Shown here one piece after another: positions 53,092 through 61,509 of a stretch of DNA of 64,000 nt. The first letter of the stretch is position 1. The number at the start of each line of letters is the position of its first letter. Position numbers and translations under genes: made by a program. This DNA comes from Corallococcus macrosporus DSM 14697. Its GTDB lineage: Bacteria > Myxococcota > Myxococcia > Myxococcales > Myxococcaceae. The stretch spans positions 3,698,501 through 3,762,500 of the forward strand of contig NZ_CP022203.1 of NCBI RefSeq assembly GCF_002305895.1. The letters are read 5' to 3'. Below the pieces are notes generated by a model. The model did not search any database and was not told the DNA's origin. It was given only the letters and a program-made list of their open reading frames with translations.

Positions 53092-54026
53092 GCCGCCTCG
53101 CCATTCCCTTGAGTGTGTTGGCCGCCCTGGTCGTCGTAGTGGGCTTCTCCGCCACCTATACGCTGAGCGAGCACGAGCAAGCCGTCATCACCCGCTTCGG
53201 CGAGCCGAAGGGCGCGTCCGTCGTGGACCCGGGGCTCCACTTCAAGGTGCCCTTCGTGGACACGGTGAACCGCTTCGACAAGCGCTGGCTGGACTGGCGC
53301 GGTGACCCGAACCAGATCCCCACCAAGGACAAGAAGTACATCTGGGTGGACACCTTCGGCCGCTGGCGCATCGTGGACCCGCTGCGCTTCTTCCAGCGCC
53401 TGCGGGACGAGCGCAACGCCCAGTCGCGGCTCGACGACATCATCGACGGTGAGACGCGCAACACCATCGCGTCGTTCGCGTTGATTGAGGCGGTCCGCTC
53501 CACCAACCGCCCCTTCGAGGACGACGAATACACCGCGGAGTCGGAGCGGTCCGAGTCGCTGGAGAAGGTCGCCCAGGGCCGCGACAAGCTCACCCGGCAG
53601 ATCCGCACGCGGGCCGCGGAGATCGTCAAGGAGTTCGGCGTGGAGCTGGTGGACGTGCAGATCCGCCGCATCAACTACGTGGACGAGGTCCAGGTGAAGG
53701 TGTTCGAGCGGATGATCTCCGAGCGCAAGCGCATCGCGGAGCGCTCCCGTTCGGAGGGCATGGGCCGCGCGGCGGAGGTCCGGGGCCAGCGCGAGCGCGA
53801 CCTGAAGGAGATTCGCTCCGAGGCCTACCGCAAGGCCCAGGAAATCACCGGCGCGGCGGACGCCGAGGCGACGCGAATCTACGCGGAGGCGTTCGGGAGG
53901 GACCCGGAGTTCTACCAGTTCATGCGGACGCTGGAGGCCTACCCGGACGTGGTGGACGGCTCCACGTCGCTGTTCCTGGGCGGTGAGTCGGAGTTCTACC
54001 GGTACCTGCGCAGCTCCAAGAAGTAG
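53088..54026 (+). CDS. hflC: HflC membrane protease modulator
   Basis: The 312-aa protein has an N-terminal membrane anchor (IPLSVLAALVVVVGFSATYTL) and an SPFH domain (EHEQAVITRFGEPKGASVVDPGLHFKVPF). The HflC-type C-terminus is ERMISERKRIAERSRSEGMGRAAEVRGQRERD ... YAEAFGRDPEFYQFMRTLEAY. It assembles with HflK around FtsH. It is translationally coupled to hflK and followed by a strong hairpin. Confidence 0.95.
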   Translation: MSRLAIPLSVLAALVVVVGFSATYTLSEHEQAVITRFGEPKGASVVDPGLHFKVPFVDTVNRFDKRWLDWRGDPNQIPTKDKKYIWVDTFGRWRIVDPLRFFQRLRDERNAQSRLDDIIDGETRNTIASFALIEAVRSTNRPFEDDEYTAESERSESLEKVAQGRDKLTRQIRTRAAEIVKEFGVELVDVQIRRINYVDEVQVKVFERMISERKRIAERSRSEGMGRAAEVRGQRERDLKEIRSEAYRKAQEITGAADAEATRIYAEAFGRDPEFYQFMRTLEAYPDVVDGSTSLFLGGESEFYRYLRSSKK

Positions 54027-54037
54027 GCGGGAAGGGC

Positions 54038-54071
54038 GGGGCGTCAGCGGCATCCTGGCCGCTGATGCCCC
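54038..54071 (+). terminator. Hairpin terminator after hflKC
   Basis: A 14-bp stem GGGGCGTCAGCGGC/GCCGCTGATGCCCC with one G-T wobble and a 6-base loop starts 12 bases after the hflC stop. Confidence 0.65.
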
Positions 54072-54082
54072 GCGACCGTGCC

Positions 54083-54265
54083 TCAAGGCACGTAGGGACA
54101 GTTGAAGGTGACGTCGTCGGAGACGGTGTCCCCCATGAACTGGCTCACCTCGAACTTCACGTGTGCCACGGTCCCTGGCGTGCAGCGGCCAATGGCCCTT
54201 GAGGTCTGCGTGGTGTCGTGGTCGGTCTCGAAGGCGGAGTGGCCCGGCGCCCTCGAGGCGTTCAC
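54083..54265 (-). pseudogene. Possible remnant of a small secreted protein
   Basis: The region 54027-54357 (331 bases) has no clear intact gene. A 60-codon minus-strand frame from a GTG ends TSRAIGRCTPGTVAHVKFEV...SDDVTFNCPYVP, with two cysteines about 27 residues apart and protein-like strands. It lacks a signal peptide, and the frame is open back to 54346 without one. This may be the tail of a decayed secreted protein, or chance. Confidence 0.25.
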
Positions 54266-54357
54266 TCCCTCTGTTGCCCTGCGCCCGGTGGAGGGAGCGG
54301 TGCGGCGTGGGCCGTGGCGGATGGAATCTCCGGGAGGCCTTTCGGTTCAGTTGCGCG

Positions 54358-55281
54358 ATGCCCCGGTCCTTGAAATGCAACGACGCACGCGACGCCGCGG
54401 CCGAGTCGCCTCGCGCCAGAGAAGGCGTCTGGCAGCCTGGCCCCCCTCGACGGCCGAGAATCGCGCCACCATGGGCGCTGCTCCTGCTCGGCTTCCTGAC
54501 GGGATGCCCGCTCGCTGAGAACTACACGGATGAGGCTGGCCCCAGGTACAGCGGCGACCATCGGACGCCTGACGTCATCGCCGCGGAGGCGCCCGCTTCG
54601 CTCACGGTGGTGACGTTCAACCTGGCCTTCGCCGAGCAGGTCACCGAGGCCATCACGGCGCTCTCGAGGCCGCCGCTCGCGGGGGCGGATGTCATCGCGA
54701 TGCAGGAGATGGACGCTGCCTCCGTTGACCGCATCGCGAGCGAGCTTGGGCTGACCTACGTCTACTACCCCGCCTCCGTGCAGGTGGACGACGACGACTT
54801 CGGCAACGCGCTGTTGAGCCGGTGGCCCATCGTCGCGGACCGGAAGGTCCATCTTCCCCATGACGACCCGTACCACCAGCGTCGCCGCATCGCGGTGCTC
54901 GCCACGGTGGACATCGGCGGGACGCGGGTCCAGACGGCCTCGGTGCACAACGCCACGCCCATTGTCGGGCTGGGCGGGCGGCTGGACCAGGCGGAGACCA
55001 TCATCGACGCGATGGCGGGGACGGGGCCGCTGCAGGTCATCGCCGGCGACTTCAACACCTCGGACCCGGGCAGCCAGGGGCAGATGGTGAAGCTGTTCTC
55101 CGCGCGGGACTTCCAGTGGGCCTCGGCGGGCGTGGGGGACACGGTGGACTCCGTGATTGGCGGACTCCCGCTCGACTACGTCTTCGCCCAGGGCCTCACG
55201 TCGCTGGAGCGAGGGGTGGACCGGCGGCCCGCGGGGAGCGACCACCATCCAGTCTGGGTGCGGTTCGCATGGCCTCCATGA
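54358..55281 (+). CDS. Lipoprotein endonuclease/exonuclease/phosphatase-family hydrolase
   Basis: The 307-aa protein has a basic N-terminus of about 38 residues before a lipoprotein helix (WALLLLGFLTGC). The EEP core follows: TVVTFNLAF, ADVIAMQEMDA (catalytic Glu), FGNALLSRWPI, QVIAGDFNTSDPGSQG, LDYVFAQGL and GSDHHPVWVRF. All signature residues are present, so an exported phosphodiesterase or nuclease is likely. The exact start is uncertain. Its stop overlaps the next gene's start (ATGA), so the two are coupled. Confidence 0.82.
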   Translation: MPRSLKCNDARDAAAESPRAREGVWQPGPPRRPRIAPPWALLLLGFLTGCPLAENYTDEAGPRYSGDHRTPDVIAAEAPASLTVVTFNLAFAEQVTEAITALSRPPLAGADVIAMQEMDAASVDRIASELGLTYVYYPASVQVDDDDFGNALLSRWPIVADRKVHLPHDDPYHQRRRIAVLATVDIGGTRVQTASVHNATPIVGLGGRLDQAETIIDAMAGTGPLQVIAGDFNTSDPGSQGQMVKLFSARDFQWASAGVGDTVDSVIGGLPLDYVFAQGLTSLERGVDRRPAGSDHHPVWVRFAWPP

Positions 55282-55949
55282 TGCGAGGATTCTGCACACG
55301 GGTGCTGTGGGCAGGGGGGGCGCTCGTGCTCGCGCCGGGCTGCCTGAGCGGTGCGCGGAACATCGGCGCCGCGACCACCCCCGTTGGGATGACCGAGGTC
55401 GGCGTCTCATTGAACGCGCTGGCCTTCGAACATGGGCGGGAGCAGGCGTACCTCCCCAGCCCCGAGCTCACCTTCCGCAAGGGCGCTGGCGCGAACTGGG
55501 ATTGGGGCGGTCGCCTCACGTTGCTGGGCCTGGAGCTCGGGACGCGGCACCGGCTCATCGAGCAGCCTCGGTGGACATGGTCCGTCGCTCCGAGCGCGGG
55601 AATCTGGTACGTGCCCGTCACCAACAACTACACGGAGCCCGTCAACCTCCGGCTCGGCGCGCAGTCGCTGTTTGACTATCGCCTGAGCCGCGCGTGGACG
55701 CTCACCGGTGGCGCATCCCTGACGGGGGCCTTCGCGGGACCGCTCACCGCCTTTCAAGGGCGGTTCAATGGAGCGAACCTGCTGCTGGCGCCGGGAGGCT
55801 CGCTGGGCATCGGCTTCCGCTTGAGCCCATCCCTGGAAGTGCGGGCAGAGGGGGGCCTCGAGTTTCCGCTGGGCCTGAGAGGCGGGGGCCGCCCGCCCAC
55901 CGGTCATGCCGGGTTCACGTTCCGCTGGAGCCGCGTCGACCGTCGATGA
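55278..55949 (+). CDS. Outer-membrane beta-barrel lipoprotein
   Basis: The 223-aa protein starts at an ATG overlapping the EEP-hydrolase stop by 4 bases. It has a lipobox LAPGC and about ten amphipathic strands (GGRLTLLGLELGTRHRLI, WTWSVAPSAGIWYVPV, FNGANLLLAPGGSLGIGFRL, GHAGFTFRWSRV) typical of a small outer-membrane barrel. Translational coupling suggests it works with the upstream hydrolase, perhaps for export or anchoring. No family is recognised. Confidence 0.75.
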   Translation: MMRGFCTRVLWAGGALVLAPGCLSGARNIGAATTPVGMTEVGVSLNALAFEHGREQAYLPSPELTFRKGAGANWDWGGRLTLLGLELGTRHRLIEQPRWTWSVAPSAGIWYVPVTNNYTEPVNLRLGAQSLFDYRLSRAWTLTGGASLTGAFAGPLTAFQGRFNGANLLLAPGGSLGIGFRLSPSLEVRAEGGLEFPLGLRGGGRPPTGHAGFTFRWSRVDRR

Positions 55950-55976
55950 CGGCGTCCACGCGCTGAGACGCAACGG

Positions 55977-56004
55977 CCTCTCGCCGAGCACGCCCGGCGA
56001 GAGG
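55977..56004 (+). terminator. Hairpin terminator (plus-strand gene)
   Basis: A perfect 10-bp stem CCTCTCGCCG/CGGCGAGAGG with an 8-base loop, 27 bases after the beta-barrel gene stop. Confidence 0.6.
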
Positions 56005-56014
56005 TCGGAGCACG

Positions 56015-56050
56015 CACCGCCAGGGGCCTCCCGGAGTGGCCCTGGCGGTG
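56015..56050 (-). terminator. Hairpin terminator (minus-strand gene)
   Basis: A perfect 11-bp stem CACCGCCAGGG/CCCTGGCGGTG with a 14-base loop lies just beyond the stop of the convergent secreted-protein gene, giving each gene its own hairpin. Confidence 0.6.
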
Positions 56051-56061
56051 CGAGGTTCAAC

Positions 56062-56622
56062 TCACTGCATGTTGGTGACGATCTGCGTCTGACACGTCAC
56101 CGGGTCGATGACCGACTGGGCCGCGTCGACGGTGCAGGTGGCGCCGCCGTAGGTGCCGAAGAAGACCTGCGCGGAGCAGGATCCGCCGACGTCGGAGACC
56201 TCCACCCGCCAGACACAGGTCTTCGCGCCGGCCGGGTTCGCCGGATCGACCGTGTAGTAGTACTGCTGGACGACCATCGGCGTGGGGGCGGGGGCGGCGA
56301 CCTGGAAGCCACCATAGGTGCCGGTGGGCACGGGGTGCGTGTTCCAGATGCCGTTGAGCGTCCCCGTCAGGATCTGGATGCCCAGGGTGAGGTCGACGCC
56401 GGTCTGGTTGAGGACGAAGAAGTCTTCAACGGCAGGGCCAACGGACTCCACCGAGGGGCCCTTGCGCGCGGGAATCTGCACCGCGCCCTCGCGGACGCTG
56501 ACGTACTCGCCGCGCTGGGAGAGGAAGTCGGGAAAGTCGAGCTCGACCTGCCCGGCGAAGGCGATCGACGGGGTGAGAGACAGCAGCGAGCCAGCCAGGA
56601 AACGCTTCACGTTCCTCGTCAT
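56062..56622 (-). CDS. Secreted protein of unknown function
   Basis: The 186-aa protein has a Sec signal (FLAGSLLSLTPSIAFA) and a beta-rich mature domain with conserved-looking stretches (VEDFFVLNQTGVDLTLGIQI, VQQYYYTVDPANPAGAK, CVWRVEVSDVGGSC). It has four cysteines. GAGGAG precedes the ATG. The upstream region is AT-rich for this genome and holds a long palindrome, so expression is probably regulated. No family is recognised. Confidence 0.72.
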   Translation of the reverse strand: MTRNVKRFLAGSLLSLTPSIAFAGQVELDFPDFLSQRGEYVSVREGAVQIPARKGPSVESVGPAVEDFFVLNQTGVDLTLGIQILTGTLNGIWNTHPVPTGTYGGFQVAAPAPTPMVVQQYYYTVDPANPAGAKTCVWRVEVSDVGGSCSAQVFFGTYGGATCTVDAAQSVIDPVTCQTQIVTNMQ

Positions 56623-56676
56623 GGACTACTCCTCTGTTGTTTGTGCGGGGTTGGCCGAAGCCAATGCCTTACTAGC

Positions 56677-56721
56677 ACCAGTCTTGATTTGAATTCAAAT
56701 CTAAACTGGTAAAACTGGTAA
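56677..56721 (-). promoter_or_regulatory. AT-rich palindromic operator or leader hairpin
   Basis: A perfect 16-bp palindrome GATTTGAATTCAAATC (56686-56701) sits inside a wider inverted repeat ACCAGT...ACTGGT (56677-56710). A direct repeat of ACTGGTAA follows (56705 and 56714). It lies 55-100 bases upstream of the secreted-protein ATG, in a strikingly AT-rich patch. Confidence 0.45.
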
Positions 56722-56766
56722 TTCAGTGAGCCTGGACGATTGCGGGCTGGGCGTGGCGCGCGTTGG

Positions 56767-56776
56767 TGACATGTCA
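56767..56776. promoter_or_regulatory. TGACATGTCA palindrome
   Basis: This 10-bp palindrome is identical to the core of the site at 16739-16748, upstream of another gene. The 277-base gap 56623-56899 otherwise holds no gene. Confidence 0.3.
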
Positions 56777-56899
56777 GACTAAGGGGTTTCCGCTGGGGCA
56801 GGACAGACTTGCGCCGAGGCGGCTCGGTCGCTGCAGTGCTGCTTCGTGACGCACCGCAAGGGCCGCAAAGGACAACCTCCATTCGCCTTCAATGCGTTG

Positions 56900-57439
56900 T
56901 CAGCTCCAGCGGAGGGAAGAATTGTATGTGCTGTGATTGCTGACCTTGAAGGGGAACTTCCCGGTCAGGACGAGCCCCACCTCGGAGCCATGCCGGACGC
57001 GGCGCGGCTCACCCGGGCCATGTCCACCCTTGCTGCTCAGCGGGATGTTGAAGCGGACGCCCACGGAGGCGTAGACGAAGGTGAAGTATGGCGCGATTTG
57101 CAGGCCGGTGGTGGGGAGGAAGTCCTTCGTGCCCGTCTGGTGGTAGACGCCCAGCTCCACTCCGGTGAAGAGGAGCGTGCCCTGGACGCCGCCGGCAAGC
57201 CGGGCATAGCCGTCGGTCATCCACTGGCCCTGGCCAAAGAGGCCCAGCGCGCCGATTTCATCCACCGCGTTGAAGGTGGCCTCCAGCCCCAGGCCAACCA
57301 TTGGCTCATCCGCGATTCGTTCAATGCTGACGAGGGGGCCGACGCTGAACCAGCGCTCGTCGTTGGGGAGCGAGGGATCGGCCCGGGCCGCGAGGGGGAC
57401 GGTGACGAGGAGGAGGGCAGGGAGGAGACGTGGAAGCAT
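56900..57439 (-). CDS. Secreted beta-barrel-like envelope protein
   Basis: The 179-aa protein has a signal peptide (LLPALLLVTVPLAARA). The mature part is strand-rich (WFSVGPLVSIERIA, MVGLGLEATFNAV, GVQGTLLFTGVELGVYH, IAPYFTFVYASVGVRFNIPL), like a small outer-membrane barrel. The ATG at 57439 was chosen because it puts the signal at the N-terminus; the ribosome-binding site is weak. It is divergent from the DUF6289-like gene. Confidence 0.7.
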   Translation of the reverse strand: MLPRLLPALLLVTVPLAARADPSLPNDERWFSVGPLVSIERIADEPMVGLGLEATFNAVDEIGALGLFGQGQWMTDGYARLAGGVQGTLLFTGVELGVYHQTGTKDFLPTTGLQIAPYFTFVYASVGVRFNIPLSSKGGHGPGEPRRVRHGSEVGLVLTGKFPFKVSNHSTYNSSLRWS

Positions 57440-57677
57440 GGCGTCGCGGATTGCAACGCGGATGCCTTGGGGCGTGTCCTCGAAGGGCGCGTCCCTGGCG
57501 TGTGCAGCGGGCTGCATGGTGCGCAACGTGTGGCTCAGGTGGTGGGGAACCCTCCTGCCTCGCAGGGGCCGTGCTCCCGGCGCAGTCCACACCTCACCCT
57601 GGGTGGACGTGCTCCGCGCCGCCTCGATATATTTGCAACGGCAACTTCGAATCACTTCTCACGACAAGGAGCCCCGC

Positions 57678-57968
57678 ATGGCGCTGTCTCGTTGGGTCGT
57701 TGGATTCTCCGCGCTGGTTCTCGGCGCTTGCGGTGGAGCAGCCGAGTCGGAGGCCGAGGCCGGGCTCCCCGTGGGTGACACGAGCACCGTGGAGCAGCGC
57801 TCGGAGCAGCCCGGTGGCGGGACGCGGTATGGCCAGCACCGGACCTACTACCACGAGGCGGCCAAGACTACCTGGGCAGGGGCGTGGCACGCCGACTGCT
57901 CGGGATACATCGGGCAGTCGGGGCAGGTGACGCCGTATTACACGGACACCTACTTCATCTGTCCGTAG
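57678..57968 (+). CDS. DUF6289-like small lipoprotein
   Basis: The 96-aa protein has a lipobox LGAC (Cys18). The mature end YYHEAAKTTWAGAWHADCSG...GQVTPYYTDTYFICP, with two cysteines, matches what I know of DUF6289, a short secreted family common in myxobacteria and actinobacteria. AAGGAG lies seven bases upstream of the ATG. Its function is unknown; one disulfide is likely. Confidence 0.8.
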   Translation: MALSRWVVGFSALVLGACGGAAESEAEAGLPVGDTSTVEQRSEQPGGGTRYGQHRTYYHEAAKTTWAGAWHADCSGYIGQSGQVTPYYTDTYFICP

Positions 57969-58064
57969 CGTCGGTTGAGCCCGTTCAGGCGACAACCCCC
58001 TTGCCGCCCACGGGTCCAAGCAAAGTGCCTTTGCGGGTGGGGCTGACCTGGCGAGAATCGCAGC

Positions 58065-59417
58065 ATGCACGCGACCGAGGCACAGCCGAGCCCGCCCGTT
58101 CCACCTGCGCCGGAGCTCAGGGCCGAGGCGCCAGCGGGGGCTCCCTCCACACGGGGATGGGGAGTCGGGCAGCGCATCGCGTTCCGGTGGGCCTTCATCT
58201 ACCTGACCCTTTATGGCTTTCCGTTTCCCCTGGACCTGATTCCGGGGTTCGACTGGCTCCACGACCGCCTTCAAGCGTTCTGGGAGTCGGTCATCCCCTG
58301 GGTGGGCGCGCGGGTGCTGGGCCTGGACATCGTGGACTTTCCCTTCGGAGGGACGAGTGACACGACGTTCGACTACGTGAAGCTGCTGCTGTTCGCGGTG
58401 ACCGCCGTGGTGGTGACGCTCGTGTGGTCCGTCTCCGACCGGTGCCGGGGAGACGATTCACGGCTCCACGAGGGATTCCGCGTCTACCTCCGCTACATGG
58501 TGGCCACCGCCATGCTGTCCTATGGCCTGGCCAAGGTCTTCGCGACGCAGTTTCGGTTCCCCGAACTCCGCGAGCTGTTGCGACCGATGGGCGATGCGTC
58601 CCCCATGGGCCTGATGTGGGACTTCATGGGGTACTCGACGGGCTACAGCGCCTTCACGGGTGGCGCGGAGGTGCTGGGCGGCGTGCTGCTGTGTTTCCGG
58701 CGGACGACGACGCTGGGGGCGCTGGTGGTGGTGGGCGTCATGAGCAACGTGGTGATGCTCAACTTCGCCTTTGACGTGTCGGTGAAGATGGGCTCGTCGC
58801 ACCTGCTGCTGATGGCCGTGTTCCTGGTGGTTCCCGACGTCCGGCGGCTGGTCGACTTCCTGGTGCTGAATCGCCCCACCGAACCGGTGACGCTCCGAAC
58901 CCCGTTCGCCGCACCCTGGATGGAGTGGGGGCGCCGGACGGTGAAGTGCTTGTTCCTCGGCTGGTGTGCGGTGTCGATGACGGCGGAGAAGCTCGAGCAC
59001 CGGAGACTGTGGGGCGAGGACGCGCCGCGGTCCGAGCTGTACGGCATCTACACGGTCGAGTCGTTCGAGTGGGGCGGGCAGGAGGTGCCCCCAATGGCCA
59101 CGGATGCGACGCGGTGGAAGCGAGTCGTCTTCGAGGCCTCGAACAACGGAGCCATTCAGCGCATGAACGACGCCTGGATGCGCTACCGCGTGAACCTGCG
59201 CCCCGCGGAGCAAGGGCTCACGCTGTCCGCCATGGAGAACGGACACGTGCCGATGATCTTGAACTACTCCCGGCCCGACGCGGAGTCGCTGGTACTGGAG
59301 GGTTTCCTCGGCGATCGCTCGCTGCGGGTCCTGCTTGTGAGGAGGGACGCGTCGGAGTTGGAGCTCGTCAAGAGCCGAGGATTCCGTTGGATCAGCGAGA
59401 CGCCGCGCAACAAGTGA
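58065..59417 (+). CDS. DoxX/HTTM-like integral membrane protein
   Basis: The 450-aa protein has a Pro-rich N-terminus, then six or seven membrane helices (AFIYLTLYGFPFPLDLIPG, LLLFAVTAVVVTLVW, YMVATAMLSYGLAKVF, LVVVGVMSNVVMLNFAF, LLLMAVFLVVPDVRRLVDFLVL). A soluble C-terminal domain of about 130 residues follows. The YGLAKVF...FPELRELLRPMGDASPMGLMWDFMGYS block resembles DoxX-like proteins. The function is unknown, and the ribosome-binding site is poor. Confidence 0.75.
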   Translation: MHATEAQPSPPVPPAPELRAEAPAGAPSTRGWGVGQRIAFRWAFIYLTLYGFPFPLDLIPGFDWLHDRLQAFWESVIPWVGARVLGLDIVDFPFGGTSDTTFDYVKLLLFAVTAVVVTLVWSVSDRCRGDDSRLHEGFRVYLRYMVATAMLSYGLAKVFATQFRFPELRELLRPMGDASPMGLMWDFMGYSTGYSAFTGGAEVLGGVLLCFRRTTTLGALVVVGVMSNVVMLNFAFDVSVKMGSSHLLLMAVFLVVPDVRRLVDFLVLNRPTEPVTLRTPFAAPWMEWGRRTVKCLFLGWCAVSMTAEKLEHRRLWGEDAPRSELYGIYTVESFEWGGQEVPPMATDATRWKRVVFEASNNGAIQRMNDAWMRYRVNLRPAEQGLTLSAMENGHVPMILNYSRPDAESLVLEGFLGDRSLRVLLVRRDASELELVKSRGFRWISETPRNK

Positions 59418-59703
59418 GGACGGTGGTCACACCTGGCTTGTCACCGAGTTGAACGCGCCTGGGGTCCCTCAGGAACGGGTCTGCTCACCATTGGGTCCTA
59501 TAGCTCATACATCCATGGGTAGGCCCGATGAGCTGCCAGCCCACCCGCCATTGGCGTTGGCGCTGCTCCCTCTCTCTCCTTCGAGTCCAAGTTGTTGATT
59601 TTCTGTTGGTTCCGGATGTGCAAGCTATTCGAGGCTGCTGGCATGCTCCACCTGCGGCCAGCCTTGCCCCATGGCTTGCTGGCTCGACGGAAAGGACGAA
59701 GCA

Positions 59704-60615
59704 ATGCGACTCCGAGCATGCGCCGCACTCCTGCTCCTCCTCTCGGCCTGTGCCACGTCGGCCCCGAGTCCCAAAGAGCCCGCGTACGTGAACCTGAGGA
59801 TCGCCAACCTCCAGCGAGCGGCGACGCTGCCGTGGACTGACGGGGGGCAGTGCGCTGTTCGTGAGGCCTCCCAGCCTTGGGCCGTGCTTGCCGAGCGGTG
59901 CTTCGCAGCCCTCGACCGTGATCGGGTCCGGTTCAACGACCAAACGGGACGATGTGCCGTTGCCTCGGCGGACGCGGCTGTCTTGGGAATCGGCCTCTGT
60001 GTCTTGGCTGCCCCCGAGATCGTTGTGGGCGCGGTGATCGTCGTTGGCGTGGTGGTGGTGGGAGCGGCTATCAAGGAAGCGCTAGATGCGTATGAACTGC
60101 GAGGGAGTAGCTCCGAGAAGGAAGAGCCCGCGCCGCAAACGAAGCCCGCCTCGCAGGAACTCTCAGCGAAGCGAAAAACCAAGCCGGAGCCATCAGGGCA
60201 GGACTGGTTTCCTCCAGGTCCGACCGGGCCACTGGAGCGCGAGCGCCGTCCCGAGTGCAGACCCGTCCCGGTGCCGCACGCGGGCGAGGATGCCCCGCAT
60301 AACGAATGCGCCGACAAGTTTCCGCCTAACCGTTATCCCGGAATGGACGTGCTCGTGGATGGCGTGCGCTTCGATGCGCTGCAAGTCGGCGTGCGCGTGC
60401 TATGGGAGATCAAGACCCATCGGTTTGACACATATAATGGCTTTATCCGGGAGCGGGAAATCGAGAAGGAGTTCGAGCAATTGAATAAGGAGCGCGACGC
60501 TGCGCTGGCCTGTGGATATGACTTCGTTGTCGGCGTGAGCACCGGCGCGCACAGACTCGCGCTGCTCAAGCAGGATCCCACCTTCAAGATCGTCGTAACG
60601 GGATGCAAACGATGA
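59704..60615 (+). CDS. DUF6310-like lipoprotein, nuclease-like toxin candidate
   Basis: The 303-aa protein has lipobox LLSAC (Cys16), an N-terminal NLRIANLQRAATLPWTDGGQC domain, a hydrophobic helix at 97-123, a charged linker, and a C-terminal domain of about 100 residues. The last contains Asp224 and Glu235-x-Lys237 (RFDALQ...LWEIKTHRFDTYN), the pattern of PD-(D/E)xK nucleases. The overall layout matches DUF6310 proteins of myxobacteria. AAAGGA precedes the ATG. GC content is below that of the rest of the window. Its stop overlaps the next gene (ATGA), as in toxin-immunity pairs. The toxin role is inferred. Confidence 0.75.
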   Translation: MRLRACAALLLLLSACATSAPSPKEPAYVNLRIANLQRAATLPWTDGGQCAVREASQPWAVLAERCFAALDRDRVRFNDQTGRCAVASADAAVLGIGLCVLAAPEIVVGAVIVVGVVVVGAAIKEALDAYELRGSSSEKEEPAPQTKPASQELSAKRKTKPEPSGQDWFPPGPTGPLERERRPECRPVPVPHAGEDAPHNECADKFPPNRYPGMDVLVDGVRFDALQVGVRVLWEIKTHRFDTYNGFIREREIEKEFEQLNKERDAALACGYDFVVGVSTGAHRLALLKQDPTFKIVVTGCKR

Positions 60616-61367
60616 CCACTCGAAGCCCTCTCATTCTCAATGCCTATGCGCCTGCGCTTGTGGGTGACGACAAGCGCACACTCGCTGCCGTCCATGGGAT
60701 GGAAAAAGCGCTCCCCGGCTTGCGCTTGGAGTGGAGAGTCACTGAGAGACGACGACTTGCCGCGTTGCCACGGCGCGATGCGTGGTTGGCTGAGGAGGCC
60801 ACGCGCGGCGGGTTCCCGATGGTATGTAACAACGATGAGCGTTACCCCGTGATGATTTCCGGGCGCCAACGATCCGCATATGTGAGCCCATGCGGTCGGT
60901 CACAACTCCAAGTTCATGCGAAGTTGCCGCTAGATGCGGCGGTTATTGCGGCAGCGATGGATGTGCTTGAAGCAGTGGCGGAGGGCGCACGCGCGTTCTG
61001 GGGGCACGCTACTCCGGACGCCGCGTCGGGGGACATCGCGGAGCAGATTGCTCCCACGCTGGAAGGGCCGCCGTCCCCGCCCCGGGGCCTGCCAGCCCTG
61101 AAGCTCTTCGCGCACATCCGCTCGCCTGAAATTCCCTATTATCTCGGGTGGCTGAACTACTGGTCGGCGACTGCCGCACAGGCTATCGGGTTCCCGGACC
61201 TGGATCGGGACGAGGACCTGCTTTCACGGGCACGTCGCACGGCATCAGGCGGCTGGGTCGTGAAGCTCACGGACGCGCCGCTTGACCTGGACAACCCCGC
61301 CCATCTGGACGCGCTCCTGCGGGCCTATGCGCGCTTCCCGGAGATCGGCGGGCGCTCAGCGCCTTGA
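60612..61367 (+). CDS. DUF5953-like protein, candidate immunity partner
   Basis: The 251-aa cytoplasmic-looking protein (TTRSPLILNAYAPALVGDD ... RSPEIPYYLGWLNYWSATAAQAIGFPD ... LDNPAHLDALLRAYARFPEIGG) matches DUF5953, often encoded beside DUF6310. The ATG at 60612 overlaps the upstream stop by 4 bases and is preferred over an ATG three codons earlier. Lack of a signal and tight coupling to a putative nuclease suggest an immunity or inhibitor role, which is unproven. Confidence 0.75.
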   Translation: MTTRSPLILNAYAPALVGDDKRTLAAVHGMEKALPGLRLEWRVTERRRLAALPRRDAWLAEEATRGGFPMVCNNDERYPVMISGRQRSAYVSPCGRSQLQVHAKLPLDAAVIAAAMDVLEAVAEGARAFWGHATPDAASGDIAEQIAPTLEGPPSPPRGLPALKLFAHIRSPEIPYYLGWLNYWSATAAQAIGFPDLDRDEDLLSRARRTASGGWVVKLTDAPLDLDNPAHLDALLRAYARFPEIGGRSAP

Positions 61368-61463
61368 CCTCTCAGTGCCGTGACGCGAGCATCCCGGATG
61401 TACGACCCATCGCGACGGAATTCGTCATGTTGTCTGGCCCATCCTCGCCGCAGTGTTCGTGAC

Positions 61464-61491
61464 CTAAACCGCCTCGACGAATCCCCTAAAC
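61464..61491. repeat. IS630 left terminal inverted repeat
   Basis: The outer 17 bases CTAAACCGCCTCGACGA (including the flanking C and TA) are identical to the complement of the right end. Similarity continues with two mismatches to 28 bases. Confidence 0.9.
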
Positions 61492-61509
61492 CCCGGAACG
61501 GTTGTTCCA

